DNA of 64,000 nt, taken from assembly GCF_029867415.1 (NCBI RefSeq), contig NW_026705391.1:667201-731200 (forward strand), in the 5' to 3' direction. The first letter of the stretch is position 1; the number at the start of each line of letters is the position of its first letter. Both the position numbers and the translations under genes were made by a program. The stretch is from Vicia villosa. Lineage: Eukaryota; Streptophyta; Magnoliopsida; Fabales; Fabaceae. Under the pieces are notes generated by a model, which saw only the letters and a program-made list of their open reading frames with translations, was not told the origin of the DNA and searched no databases. This document shows positions 21,911-34,015 of the stretch, piece after piece.

Positions 21911-24900
21911 ATCATGACTTGGCATTCTTTTTTTAATTTTTTAAATAACATATGGTGATCTGTTAATTGTAATAGTAACTTAGTAAAAAACCCTAAAATT
22001 ACAATATATTCATCTTCATTCTTCTTTCCTCTTTTACGTTATCACCCAGATTTCTCTGCTACGGTTTTTAAAATCGTCTGACACTAATATGACACGTGTC
22101 AGACGATTAAGACAAATGTTTAAAAAATAATTTATTTTTTTCTTTGCTTCAACACACCTTATACATTCTTTAAAATAAATCTCACACAATTTAAAGGGTT
22201 AAACATATATTTGAAGCCATGTTATCAATGAAAAATTAAAGACAATAACTTTGATTAGGATATTTTTAACTCTTTGATAATAAATGGATAATGAATTTTA
22301 AATATTATCATATATGTAACGGTGTTGGCGTCCTGTGTATTTTACATTAGCGGTGTTGAAGTGTCCGTGTCGGAGTCTGTGCTTCATTTATAACAATTGT
22401 TTCCCAATCTAAAAGAGGTGATATTAGTTATTGATTTAGTCACGTTAAGGCTGTATGTTGAAGTAGTTGGCCACGAGAGTAGAAATGTAGCGATCTGAGC
22501 ATAACGGTCTCATAATGATTATCTACTAGTCTTACAGCTAGATGATGTTGGTTGGCAGGTCTTAACATTCTTTGCCAGAGCTCTACGAGAGAAGCAGATT
22601 GTAGTTGTCTGTTCTAATTTGGTACATGTTCCTCAAATTATGTTAGTGATGATCTTGTGTTGATGATGAACCTAACTCTTCAACTTGCATAATGATGCAA
22701 ATGTTTTAGTGCCACTTTTTATACGCATGTTTATGGTCTAGTTCTTCAGAATAATTATTATTAGTTTACTAGTCATGTTAATTATTTTAAGATCTTGGAA
22801 GTGTGTTTAACTTTTAGTTAGGTACTCTCACCATGAATTGTGGAAATCATACTACTCTTGAAACCCAATCTTAGCTTAACCCATTTGAATTGTTGATATT
22901 TTCATTGAAGTTCTTGATGGAAATTGTTTTCTTCATGATCTGGGAATCCTATCTGCGTCAATTCTATCAGTTATTCCATTAATCCGACCCTATCAATGGC
23001 AAAGCCTGCTAATGCCGGTATATTTCTCTCCCTTCTCATTTAAAGTAAATATTAATTTTCATATTTTAAACATCTCTTCTCCACTTCACAGTATTTGATG
23101 AGAACATACTTTCCAGGTTTTACCAAATGACATGCTTGACTTTCTGGACGCTCTTGCCCCTTACATTGTGAGTATTATGTTCATTCTTAAAGAACGATAT
23201 CTGCTTTAACTCATGAAACTATTATTATTATTTATTATTTATTTCTACTACGGATTTATGTATACTTTAATCCATGTTGAGTTGCTGAGTGCATGCTCTT
23301 TGTACCCAGGTAATTGCTACATAAGATAATGATATCAAATATACTATTTTGTAGCTTGTAAAACCCATTTATTATTATATTTCATAAATTGGAGCTTAAA
23401 ATTAGGCCTGTTATTGTTGTTGTAAATTTGCCCTTTTCCATTGATAGTATCATTTCTGACATCAGTCTTTGTTAAAAAAATAATTTCATTGGTTGGTGTT
23501 AGGCACAAGACAAATGAAGTTCAGTCAAAGTTAACCAATGTTATTCTGGTTGATGCCAACAGAAACCGGGTTTGTAATTTTTCTGCATTTTTCCAATGCC
23601 AATAGAATCAAGTGAGTCCTCTTCCCCAACTATATAGTATTTATTTATTTAACTCCTTATTAGAAACATTTCAAATGAAATTGTTAATCTGAATAGACCT
23701 CTTATTCTTTTGGCAAAAAAAAAACTAAACTAATAAAAGAAGTTTTTTTTTTGGAATTGTGAGTGCATACTCTAGTTTTTCCCTGTAAAAAATTGGGGCT
23801 TAGCTCTTGAATTTAATTGTTTTCAATATTTCTATATTTGAACTCCGTTTTTATACCTCTATACTTTCTAAATTACAGAGAGATACACATGGTTTTTTAT
23901 ACTTTTGTTTTTAAATAGGTGAAGTCACCGTCACTACCTCAACTGCCAAGACAGAAAGAGCCAATGTCTTCTTTACGTCCTTATCATGCAACTCTTGTAG
24001 GAGAAATCTACTTGGGTAGGAGAAGGCCAATGTATGAATGCACGGAAATGCAGGTGTGCTCTTATGATTCATCTCTTCATTATACCATATTCTCTTATTT
24101 CCTCGTTATTGCCTTCACTATCCTGTTTGGTATCTTGAATAACAACCATTTTGAAAGGCTCGTTATCTGCTTGATTAAGTTCAACTTTATTTTAAAATTT
24201 CATCTAGTTTATTATAAAGTTTGTTAACGATCTTCTCAACATATTGTTTATATTCTCATATTTTTTTGTTTTTTTGTCCGATAGGTAGAAGCTGCCAAGA
24301 GATTCTTATCCGTGTTAAGATCTTATTTGGATTCCCTTTGCTATAACATCCGTTCACATACAATAACCAATGTACAATCGAATGATGATAAGGTCTGTAT
24401 TTTTGTCACCATGTTAAATATTATTGACCAATATTATAATTTTACACTTAAATGATTGTCTCTACTCTTAAGAGAGAAATTAGTTCTAAAACCCAATTTC
24501 AATATAATTCTCTATGGACGTCACTTTCAAGATCAACAATATGACAAAAACTGGACAGATAATTTGAAGTATGGTGGGAGATATAAGATCATATTAATTT
24601 CAATAAGAAAAAATACATACAATTAAATTAATTATTAAACAAGTTTAAATAAATTTATGGGTTGTAAATTGTAATGGTAAGGTATAAGAACATCATCATT
24701 TATTACATTTACATGTAATGGAAATAAAATATTTTATAAATTATTTTGAAGTATGGCGTGGCATGTTATTCAGGTATCCTTGCTTTTGAGGGAAAGTTTC
24801 ATCGACTCATTCCCTTATCGCGAGCAGTCTTTCATGAAGGTATGATTTGCGGACCTTAAATCAACCCCTTGTTAAATATGCAAACAAATTTTATCATATA

Positions 24901-25419
24901 TACTTTCTGGTTTTAAGTGATTTCCTAAGAGTTTAACCTAATTTCAAAACCTATATTTGGTATGTATGTTATTTAGTATGTTCATGTGTATTATCCTCAT
25001 CATTGTTAAAGCTGACTGTTTCTCCTTTGATGCTCTGTCTAAACAGCTTTTCGTGGATACACAACTCTTCTCTGTACACACAGATCTTGTGCTCTCTTTC
25101 TTCCAAAAGGAATAGGAATGAATTCCAAATCATTTTTAGAATATTACTTCCTTAGTTAAGGATTGCACACAAATCATTTAATTTAATTGAAAGAGCGATG
25201 TATGCAAGTCCACTATAACTACAATCTTTCACTTAGTTCTCTTGACTGCATAATACTTTTGAGTTATGTAAATGGAACTAGTTCAAATTAGCTTATTTGA
25301 GTTTCTTTTGTCACTTTTCATAATTCTTTCTTTCTCCTTAAATTTTCGTGCTGTGACACTATTTTGGATTCTACTATCCGAATTAAATTCAAATTCTATA
25401 ATTCAAACAAATAAAAATC

Positions 25420-25420
<1 letters not shown>

Positions 25421-25483
<63 letters not shown>
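25421..25483. repeat. (ATT)n microsatellite, about 21 units
   Basis: Orthologous in position to 1490-1573 and 59352-59390 in the duplicated DENN flank. Confidence 0.95.
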
Positions 25484-25782
25484 GAAATTGCAAATTCAGT
25501 GTTTAATTGAAGTGATTTTGTTGGTACTTAATAACTGACTTAATGGTCAAATTTACCGTTTATAATAATAGAGAAATGCTACTTGTACACACGATTGCAC
25601 TCCTACACCGGATTTTATACACCAAATATGTATTTATTAAATTTTTTAATAATTTTTTTTATGTACTTTGGATTTGTACCTATACGGTGTAAATTATCTA
25701 TTTTTACATGATAATTGATTTGCATTGGGTGTTATGAAGGCTTTCGGTATAAACATAGGTGGTTTTGATTTTATTTTAAATG

Positions 25783-26030
25783 AAGATTTTATAAGAGTTA
25801 TTTTAAAGTAAGAGAAACGATTTTAGAAACTTTATAAGAGTTATTTTAAAGTAAGAGAAACTATTTTAAAAACTTGTTCTTTATAAGTTTAAAGATACAC
25901 ACATATGTGCGTTTCACATGGTTTGATGTTACTTCTTTGGTTATTTTTTAACATGTATTTCATATGAATTATATCTTATTTTGGTTATTTTTTAACATGT
26001 ATTTCATATGAATTATATCTTATTTTTTAA
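25783..26030. repeat. Two local tandem duplications (about 45 bp each)
   Basis: ATAAGAGTTATTTTAAAGTA occurs twice in succession at about 25790-25870. TATTTTTTAACATGTATTTC occurs twice at about 25940-26025. The matching flank at 59760-59960 has only one copy of each, so both arose after the segments separated. Confidence 0.8.
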
Positions 26031-27665
26031 CCATTTCGCTTGAATTATATCTTAATACGTTATAACATTATGTGTATGGTTGTTTTGGTGTTTCTTCTGT
26101 TGAATTTATTTAAACTTAAAAGACAAATTTTAGATGATTTTTTATTTTTATAAAAATATTATCAACATGAACGGCATATCTAAAGGTTGCATTGGTTAGA
26201 GAACTTAGATATCTTATTTGTTGTCATTATATGCTAAGTTTAGAGCGCTTACATCTCTTATTTTGTTATCACCAGTATGATATTGTCACTGATAGAGTGT
26301 AATGTAGTGTATAGTAAGTATAGTGTATAGCATGCAAGACATTAGGATTAAAAATTCATTATGATGTCTTTAAACCCAACAAGATTTCTTTGTTTTCTGT
26401 ATTTAAAGATCTTGGGCGTGGCTATAAAGATTATCTTTCATCTTTCATTATAATAGAATCCAAAGTTTTCTTTATTTCCGGTGGACTCTAGAGCTTATCT
26501 ACAGGTTTTGCGATGCGTCAGTTGGCATCAGAGTAGGTTTTTCTGTTCTTTTCATAGCTTGACAACCATGGCGGATCAATAACCATCCAGAGAAGATTTT
26601 GAGAAAATAATCGCGGCTTTTACCGTGACTCTAAACCATTATCAACATGTATAAATGTCTCTAACTCTCCAATTAGCCCATCTACAAATAGTCCTATTCC
26701 ACTGTCTGTGGCTCTCCCAAATTGTGTTGACCTAGAATCTCCACAAAATAGTCAAAAATCATTACCAGATTCACTTCATAACTCGCAACCTATCTCTCCA
26801 ACCTCAAATGCAATAGTTAATCCCTCTGATCATGATACTACATAAAGAATTGACCTAACCACTAGCTCACCAGTTCTTGTGGTGCCTTCACCATAAACTA
26901 ATGTCATCTCTCCTGCTCCTGTTGCTCCTCAAATTGAACACCCATCAAATGTTGAAAATTGTAATACGGTGAACTGACTTTTTATCGATCGAAATGTCGC
27001 GGTAAGCAAGAGTCGCCACCGACTTTTATTTTATCCAAACAAATTCGGAAAGGCAAAAAGAAACAGAAAAAAACCTTTTTAAAGAAATCTAAGTTCGGGG
27101 GGTAATTTATGCAAAGGGAAGGTGTAAGGCACCCTTTGCATCCATGGTTTTCCATGGGCTCTTAATTGCTTTGCTTGCTCGTTTGTTTTTTTAAAAAAAG
27201 GTAGATGAAAGAAAAAAGTGGACTTTAGCTCGTAAATGAGCGTAGCCAGTTTTCGAAGAATTGTGAGAAAGAATATTAAAGATGAGCATTGCAAGGCAAT
27301 TAGGGGCAATTACCTTAAACTCAGATGATAAGTCTCTTTTTAGCCTTTCAGAATGAAAGGGTCTATCCTTGCCATAAGAGGGCATGAAGCCTTTCGTTTG
27401 GAGGTTGAAGGGTCGTCGAAGCATCCTTTGCCATGAGACTGTCCCATGCCATAGGAGGGCAGGTAGTCTAAGGCAAGAATCAGAATAAGCCATTTTCGTT
27501 AGGCAACCAGAAGATACCTCAGCCTTTTTCCGTAGGCAACTTCCGAGGGTCGAGGTCATTTGTGTATCGAAGGCAGCATCATTTAGGGTCGTGACCTTTT
27601 TATCGAGGCAACATGGCTGAGGTATCCTCGTATTCGAGGGACATGGCTTATTCTGCAAAAAACAC

Positions 27666-27745
27666 AAAGGCAACAGGCAACAGGCAACAAGGCAACAGGC
27701 AACAAGGCAACAAGGCAACAGGCAACAAGGCAACAAGGCAACAGA
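27666..27745. repeat. AGGCAACA minisatellite in LARD LTR
   Basis: About ten units of AGGCAAC or AGGCAACA (period 7-8 bp). A copy with the same structure lies at 35941-36020 in the other LTR. Cysteine/leucine-rich frames across it are by-products of the repeat. Confidence 0.9.
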
Positions 27746-30000
27746 GAGGTTACCCCAAAAGAGTGTGTGTGTGCCACAATCACGTGGTTCAGTTCAGTTA
27801 TTTATCTTGTAATTAGTGACTCTAATCCAGTTTAAATTTGCACTCCCTAAATTACTAACCACGCAGTATATAAACAATTATGGGAAGGGGGAAAATGAAA
27901 TCAGCGGAGGAGAGGGGAATTGTAACCAGCGGATCCCTTAATAGGGTTTGACATAAGTAATAATTAAAAAAACAGAAGAATAAAAGGTTAGAGTTTAGAG
28001 TTACCAAAAAAACGTAACTTTGGCATTCGACAAACCCTGAAAAGGTGGGAAAAATGGCAAACAAAAGAGGGTGAGTGCATTATCGGTTCAGAGGCGAACT
28101 TTGTCAACCCAAAAATAAATGAAGAAATTAAAGGTAAATAAATAAAATAATGAAAGAAAAACACTTAGCTTCGCATTTGATCTGATATGGTTGGAGGTCG
28201 GAGGAAGCCTCGGGGTAACCTAAATTAAAATTGCAAATTATAAATGTCCATGAAATGCGAGAGTCTCAATATCGAGCGGTACCTCGTAAAAAAATAAGGA
28301 AATATTAGTGGGATATGATAAAAGAATATTAACCAATAATCACAAAAATTATAAAAGAGATTTTTAATATGAGAAATAAAATCTAATTAATTTAATCCTA
28401 ATGCATATATTTTTTGTATTTTTCATATATGATTTTTTTGTGTTTTTGTTATAAATGAAAATAAATGAATATTAAAATAGGAATAAAAATAGAAACACTT
28501 AAGATAAAATAAAACATGTATAATAATTAGAAGTTTTTTATTTACTTACAAGATTAATAGAAAAGAAAACTAACAGGAACATGCTCGGATATAATACTGG
28601 TACCATTTTCCTTTCGCTAAGTACGTCACACGCGTGAATTTTTAATGAATTCACAGCAACACACACCATGATACTATAATGTAAACCATATATCACTAAA
28701 CAAATTACTAAAATTGAGAATTTTATTGTTAAATAAAAAATAGAATTTACTTTAAAAAGAAAGGGGTTACTAGTAAATTTCCGTCAAAAGCAAAACCGAA
28801 GAGTCAATAGGAGCTGGGTTTCTTTCCTTCACACACATCTTCCTCAATCTCAATTGAACAAGGCTCTGCTTTCCTTAAGTTAAAATTCTGCAAAACAAAC
28901 ACAAACCAACAACATTATGAAATCAAGAAGAGAAGACTCACAATGACAAAGAGGATCTCCATGCGGTGGTTCCAAACAAGCTTGTGATATCGGCGTTAAC
29001 GGGTTAACCGGACATGGTGGTAGTCATCAGAGAGAAGCGGGTTCAATGGTGATTGGTCGTGCTCGCCGTCGAATCGGAGAAAGTGGCTCGCCGTTGGGAG
29101 GCGCGATTGTTTCGTCGGGCTAGGGGAGCTCGTGAATCGGAAGACTTCGCCGAGGAGAGGCGTGTTGGGTGCCTCCGGAGGTTGCCATGGCGGACTCGGT
29201 TGATGCATTTGTGGTGGTTTAGAGGTGACATCAATGGCCGGCGGCATGGATTCGTGTCGGAGCTTTGTTCTCCGCCGATGATGGTGGTGTACGGATCTGG
29301 CGAAGGACGTTTTCGGCATGGCGGTGAGAGTATTCCCGCGGCTACATCTTCTTCTATCCTTGTACTCTATTCTTTATTCTCATGCATCTTCCTATCAGTT
29401 TTACATTACAATAAAAAAAGTTCTAAAAGTATGTATGCACGTGTGTGGCATTTTTTTGTGTGTGTTTGATTTGAAAGATGGAGAAGACGATAGTGTTAAG
29501 GTTAGGATTGTTGGTCGATTTGTTAGCCAGGTCAAAAACTACTGGAAAAATTTGTACGGCAAAGAGATATATACATGAATAAGGGTTGTAAAAGGTTCGT
29601 CCCCAATAGGTTAGAAATTTTTGGTTTATATAGGAAAAATATTAGGTTAGAATGATTAAGAGAGAACAAAATCAACAATCAATTAAAATAATAAAAATCC
29701 AAAATCAAATATTGTTTGATTTAAATTTATAATTATTTTAACCAATTATATAAATTCTCTCCTCAAAATAGAGATTACCATCTAAAAAAGAAAAGGAGAA
29801 CAAAATCTTTCAAAATTTTTATTTTATGATTTTTTGGATATTTTTGTGAATAAAATGTGAATAAAGTAAAAAAATATTTTTTAATAAATAATAAAAACGA
29901 AAATACTATTTAAATATAAAAAGAAAACAATTTTTGTGAATTTTTGAACAAATGTGAATAAAGTTAGAAGTAAAATTAAAAACTTATAAAAGGGAAAAAA

Positions 30001-30090
30001 TGTTAGTAGTGGGATTCGAACTCGGGACCTCTCGCTCTTGTACCTTTTGCCCGCAAATTCTTACCAACTGTGCTATGTCACTTAATCGAA
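30001..30090 (-). other. tRNA-like Pol III block in LARD LTR
   Basis: On the minus strand the order is A-box TAGCACAGTTGG (perfect consensus), B-box GAGTTCGAATCCC about 45 nt later, then CACTACTAACA and a TTTTTT run that would end Pol III transcription. It sits about 50-140 bp inside the element-5' edge of the LTR. The T-stem pairs poorly, so it is probably a tRNA-derived block and not a working tRNA. An identical copy is at 38283-38372. Confidence 0.6.
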
Positions 30091-30138
30091 ATAAAATGAC
30101 ATTTTAAATTATATGAGGGCAAATTTTGGGGTATGACA

Positions 30139-30151
30139 GCTGCCCCTGTTC
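30139..30151 (-). other. Polypurine tract of the LARD
   Basis: GAACAGGGGCAGC on the minus strand directly precedes TGTCATACCCC, the start of the 3' LTR. This is the expected plus-strand primer position and supports minus-strand orientation. Confidence 0.75.
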
Positions 30152-30381
30152 AATTATCTTAAACCTGAAGATGTAGAATGGTTTGTGGGCCAGTCGGTAT
30201 CTGAAGGTGGAAGATGATTGAACACTAGAATACCAAGAAATTTGCCCTAGCTGAAGTAAGGACTTTTGTCGGAGATGGGCTTGAAGATGCCATCCAGATG
30301 TTGAGACTGAAGTGTTTGAGAAGTAGTTGTTTGAATGTTGATCGTTACGGAACTGCTTTTGGATTTTGAAAAGTTGATTGT

Positions 30382-31085
30382 TTAAGGAATCGTCTGAGAT
30401 ATCGACTTAAATCTGGAGGTAGATCGTTAAGGAACCGTCCAAGGTATCGACTTAACTCTGAAGGTGGGTCATTAAGGAACCGTCCAAGGTATCGACTTAA
30501 CTCCAAAGGTAGATCATTAAGGAACCGTCTAAGGTATCGACTTAGATCTAAAGGTAGATTGTTAAGGAACCGTCCAAGGTATCGACTTAATATTCGAAGC
30601 ATATCATTAAGGCACCGTCAAAGGTATCGACTTAGATATGAAGGTGGATCATTAAGGAACCGTCAAAGGTATCGACTTAACTTCCAAAGGGAGATCATTA
30701 AGGAACCGTCAAAGGTATCGACAGAATATTCGAAGCATATCATTAAGGCACCGTCAAAGGTATCGACTTAGATATGAAGGTGGATCATTAAGGAACCGTC
30801 AAAGGTATCGACTTAACTTCCAAAGGTAGATCATTAAGGAACCGTCAAAGGTATCGACTTAAATCTGAAATGTTGTTAAGGAACCGTCAAAGGTGTCGAC
30901 TTAACTTTGAAATGGATTATTAAGGAACCGTCAAAGGTATCAACTTAATTCTGAAATGTTGTTAAGGAACCGTCAAAGGTGTCGACTTAACTTTGAAATG
31001 GATTATTAAGGAACCGTCAAAGGTATCGACTTAATTCTGAAAGGTCGTTAAGGAACCGTCAAAGGTGTCGACTTAACTTTGAAAA
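30382..31085 (-). repeat. 45-bp tandem array, about 16 units, in LARD
   Basis: The core TTAAGGAACCGTCAAAGG followed by TATCGACTTAA repeats with a period near 45 bp (range about 40-47). The right half shows a two-unit alternation (TATCGACTTAATTC with GTGTCGACTTAACTTTG). On the element's coding strand the first units read as a 15-residue repeat (LSRYLGRFLNDLP) with no stop, but the frame breaks in later units and has no ATG-driven context. It is located between the gag remnant and the polypurine tract. Confidence 0.92.
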
Positions 31086-31453
31086 CAGAGACAGCAATAT
31101 CCTGAAAAGTAAAGGTTAGTTTTCTTATGTCATGATGCATGTGTTATGTAATGAGTACCTCAAAATAAATGAGAGACTTTGTATGTTTATGAGGTGATGT
31201 ATGCGATGTATGAATATGTTTGTGCCGTATGGTATGCGAAATATGATTTATGTTGTCTTTTTCGAGAAAATAAATCTCTATGTCTTTGTGATTTTGACGT
31301 CTGGTCTTGTCTTGAAGATGTTTAGCTGGGGATTTATGACTTCTGCTTGGGGATGAATAGTAATTTGATGGATCCTGACTGGGGATGAAAGATATTAGTA
31401 AGCCATGTTGGAGAAGAACAAAGTGTCGGTGGTGTTGAAGATGTCAACTCTGT

Positions 31454-31545
31454 TGGGGATGTGATTTTATGAACCTGGCTCTGCGGGGATGTGATTTTAT
31501 GAACCTGGCTCTGTGGGGATGTGATTTTATGAACCTGGCTCTGTG
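31454..31545. repeat. 30-bp tandem repeat, three units
   Basis: Three near-perfect units of GGGGATGTGATTTTATGAAC followed by CTGGCTCTG, inside the LARD body. Confidence 0.9.
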
Positions 31546-33394
31546 GGGGGACATGGGTGTCTTGAGAGTTGCCCCCAGTATTATAGCACTTGTCATTCCT
31601 GGATCTGTGTTGATTAGAACGTGCCAATGAGTGTTGATCGAAGATGTCAAACTGGACTTGCATAGATTTGCCCCAGTTAGCAGGAACTTTGGTAAGATTC
31701 GCCTCGCGAGGACTTTATGAAAGGTACACTATGGGTGATATGCTCCCAGCGCTCATAGGCTCAAGACAATGTCCCATGTTGATTGGGGGGTATCTTTAGG
31801 TATACTTGGATGCGTGCCCCTGATTGCTCGAGTATCCATAAGAGATTCTCGGAATCTTGACTTGATTGCCCCAGATTTGATCGTGACATAGTTCGAAACC
31901 CTCTTGCGATGTATGCCTCTTGACTTTTTGGCATTTGAGAGATTCTTCGACTCTTGACTTGATTGCCCCAGATTGATTGGGAAAAACGGGCCATGCCCCT
32001 TGTATACGTAGAGACATCGCTTCTCGGAGTAATTTTGTCTATCGGGATAACTTTCAGTCATTAGTTGTACCCTGTGCAAGTTTTTTTCTGATGCTAACTT
32101 TTGAAATTATGTAGCAGGATATGTTTAATAATGAATTCATGAGATGCAATGCATACGTTTGTCTTGAGTTTTTTTTGAAACATTTAAAACAGGATGTAAT
32201 AAAGCATGACATTTGTAAAAGCATGATATTTGTAACAATGTGATGTTTGTAAAAAAGAAATATCAACTCAGCATTTTTGGTAAACCTTAAGGAGTCAGGA
32301 TACCCTTTTGGTGACAGTACGCTTTCGAACTAACCATGCTTCAATTAGGACTTTCAAGGGTTGTAACGTGGCTTGGTTCACGGTTTTAAGAAACAAAGGA
32401 TAATGGCTCAAAGTTTATTGTACCCACCCCTCTTCGTGATGATCTTCAGTCCTAAGCTCAGCTAAATCAAACTTATGCATTCAGGTTCCAAGAGACTTTT
32501 GGATTTGCACCTTTGATAATGATGATGGTTCACAAGCAAAGATAACTTTTGAGATGGCAGTCACTTCTTCCTTTTGGTAGTTACAACATTGTGTTGTTCA
32601 GGAACTTATTATCTTCTCTGTTTTCATCCTTTTGATATCCCTAATTGTTGCCTGAACTGTTTTTTTTCTTTTTCGATTACAGTCAGCGGGATGCCTTGAT
32701 TTTTGCCTAAGTCACCTTTTTGATTTTTGACTTAGCAGGCTTTTCTTGGTGTATATGTTTTTTCATTTTTTCCCTTTTGAAAGATATTGACTGCCTTGTT
32801 TGATGATTGATGAACCATCATTGTCTTTTCATTGACATCTCCAACACTCCTTTGATGTGTGCGGATGAATGCTTGTGATTGAAATCCTTGTTGAAAGGTG
32901 TACTGAGTGATTCTCTTAAAATAGAATGCACAGCCAAATTAAACTGAGAACTACCCTGCCCCAGGTTATGATCAAGGGTTTTAATTAGTACAAGAAAGAA
33001 ACTTCTACTTCTTTGGCTCAAAGGGGTTGACGAGGGATTAACATCCTTATATCTCCACTGTTTAGGAATTGCAACAATGCCTGTACATCGTCAGCATAGT
33101 CCGCTCAAAAGCATACTGTATGAGGTTGTGGTATCGTTTTCGTCATCCTCCCTCAAAAGGCATACAGCTTTAGTAGGAGTCGAGTATCACAAAACATATG
33201 CAAAGTAGAGACATATTTTAAAATGAGTGATAGCGAAATAATTTATTCAAGACAAATATATGCAATGCACTAATGATGATTATTAAAACAGATAATGTCT
33301 ATCATGAGTCAAATGTTTAAACAAACAGAAAAGAAACTTGCAAATGAAAGTAGATATAATGATCCAAAAGTTTGTCCGTCTAGACGTCAATCAG

Positions 33395-33650
33395 TCTTGT
33401 CATGACTTAGGCATAGGAGCGGTGATCACCACAGGGGTTTTAGGAGGGTTGGATTTGATTTCTCCGTCATTGATCAGATCTTGAATCTTATTCTTTAATG
33501 TCTAGCAATTGTTTGTGTAATGTCCAAGAATGTTGGAATGGTACGCGCACCTCGCATTGGGATTATAGTCAGAGGTATTAGAATTCTTAGGAGCATCCCT
33601 CAGAGTGATCAATCTGATCTTCAACAGATGTTGTAATGTTTGAGCCGACG
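33395..33650 (-). pseudogene. Ogre gag remnant in the LARD
   Basis: Read on the minus strand, the frame gives NPNARCAYHSNILGHYTNNC, a stop, then TLKNKIQDLINDGEIKSNPP. The sequence CAYHS..GH....C followed by LKNKIQDLI is characteristic of the Gag C-terminal region of legume Ogre-type elements. There are several in-frame stops. It supports the Ogre origin and orientation deduced from the PBS. Confidence 0.65.
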
Positions 33651-33720
33651 GCATATTGATTTTGGTGAATTGACGCTTAGGTGCATCTGGCTTGCGTCGT
33701 TGTTGTGGAACTGGTGTAGA

Positions 33721-34015
33721 GATTCAGAGTATCCGGGGTTCGAGCTTCCGGAATGTGTATCTGATAAGAATGTTTCAGAATGTCCGGGGTTCGAGCTTCC
33801 GGAATGTATATCTGATTGGAATGTTTCAGAAGTCTGGGGGTCAAGCTTCCAGAATGTTCATCTGATTGGAATGTTTCAGAAGTCTGGGGGTCAAGCTTCC
33901 AGAATGTTCATCTGATTGGAACTTTCAGAATATCCGGGGTTCGAGCTTCCGGAATGTATATCTGATTGGAATGTTTCAGAAGTCTGGGGGTCAAGCTTCC
34001 AGAATGTTCATCTGA
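33721..34015. repeat. About 50-bp tandem array, six units, in LARD
   Basis: Units alternate between TCCGGGGTTCGAGCTTCCGG and TCTGGGGGTCAAGCTTCCAG types, each followed by AATGT.TATCTGATTGGAATG. Two-type alternation suggests unequal exchange or slippage. Confidence 0.88.

Larger units (their letters stand above)
10932..25115 (+). pseudogene. DENN-domain gene, copy 2 (broken, 3' half)
   Basis: A Rab-GEF-type DENN-domain protein gene. Exons by eye: about 10932-11234, 20940-21066, 21173-21363, 21485-21574, 22559-22621, 22943-23017, 23117-23167, 23492-23569, 23919-24053, 24285-24392, 24774-24839 and 25047-25115 (TAG). The joined frame includes EDLNDLHEILEWAK, VPNDMLDFLD-like and RESFIDSFPYREQSF segments; it ends LVLSFFQKE. 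Lesions: TAG codons replace likely CAG in the first exon (two) and TCG at 21238-21240. A 7-bp deletion relative to copy 3 lies near 21274. Acceptor AG has become TG at 22941-22942 and 23490-23491. The intron 11235-20939 holds about 9.7 kb of nested transposons. Upstream exons are absent. The family assignment is confident; non-function is strongly inferred. Confidence 0.85.
25116..26344 (+). other. DENN downstream flank, segment A
   Basis: Non-coding, and collinear with 58395-60240 in segment B. It holds the ATT microsatellite at 25421-25483 and two local tandem duplications absent from segment B. I see no gene. The long leucine-rich frame over the ATT tract is an artefact of the triplet repeat. 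Confidence 0.75.
26960..30138 (-). repeat. 3' LTR of the Ogre-derived LARD
   Basis: 3179 bp. By eye it differs from 35235-38420 by three transitions (28285, 29364, 29469) and lacks a 7-bp AATTCTC unit present near 37655 in the other LTR. It contains an AGGCAACA minisatellite, a GC-rich stretch around 29040-29340 and a tRNA-like block near its element-start edge. Confidence 0.92.

Noticed and set aside
25272..25538. 88-codon leucine-rich frame
   Set aside because: The leucine run is the translated ATT microsatellite; the matching loci differ in length and frame.
27191..27736. 181-codon minus-strand frame (and identical frame at 35466-36011), Cys/Leu-rich
   Set aside because: It runs through the AGGCAACA minisatellite of the LTR, has no recognisable domain and is repeated only because the LTR is.
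29053..29469. 138-codon plus-strand frame in the GC-rich part of the LARD LTR
   Set aside because: It lies antisense to the element, its end changes between the two LTR copies because of a 7-bp indel, and no family is recognised. Higher GC alone lengthens frames.
30001..30090. Functional tRNA gene
   Set aside because: A-box and B-box are good, but the T-stem and acceptor stem do not pair by eye, so I call it tRNA-like only.
30382..31085. Regularly spaced repeats resembling a CRISPR array
   Set aside because: The 45-bp units are contiguous with no unique spacers, and they lie inside a plant LTR element; a tandem array explains them.
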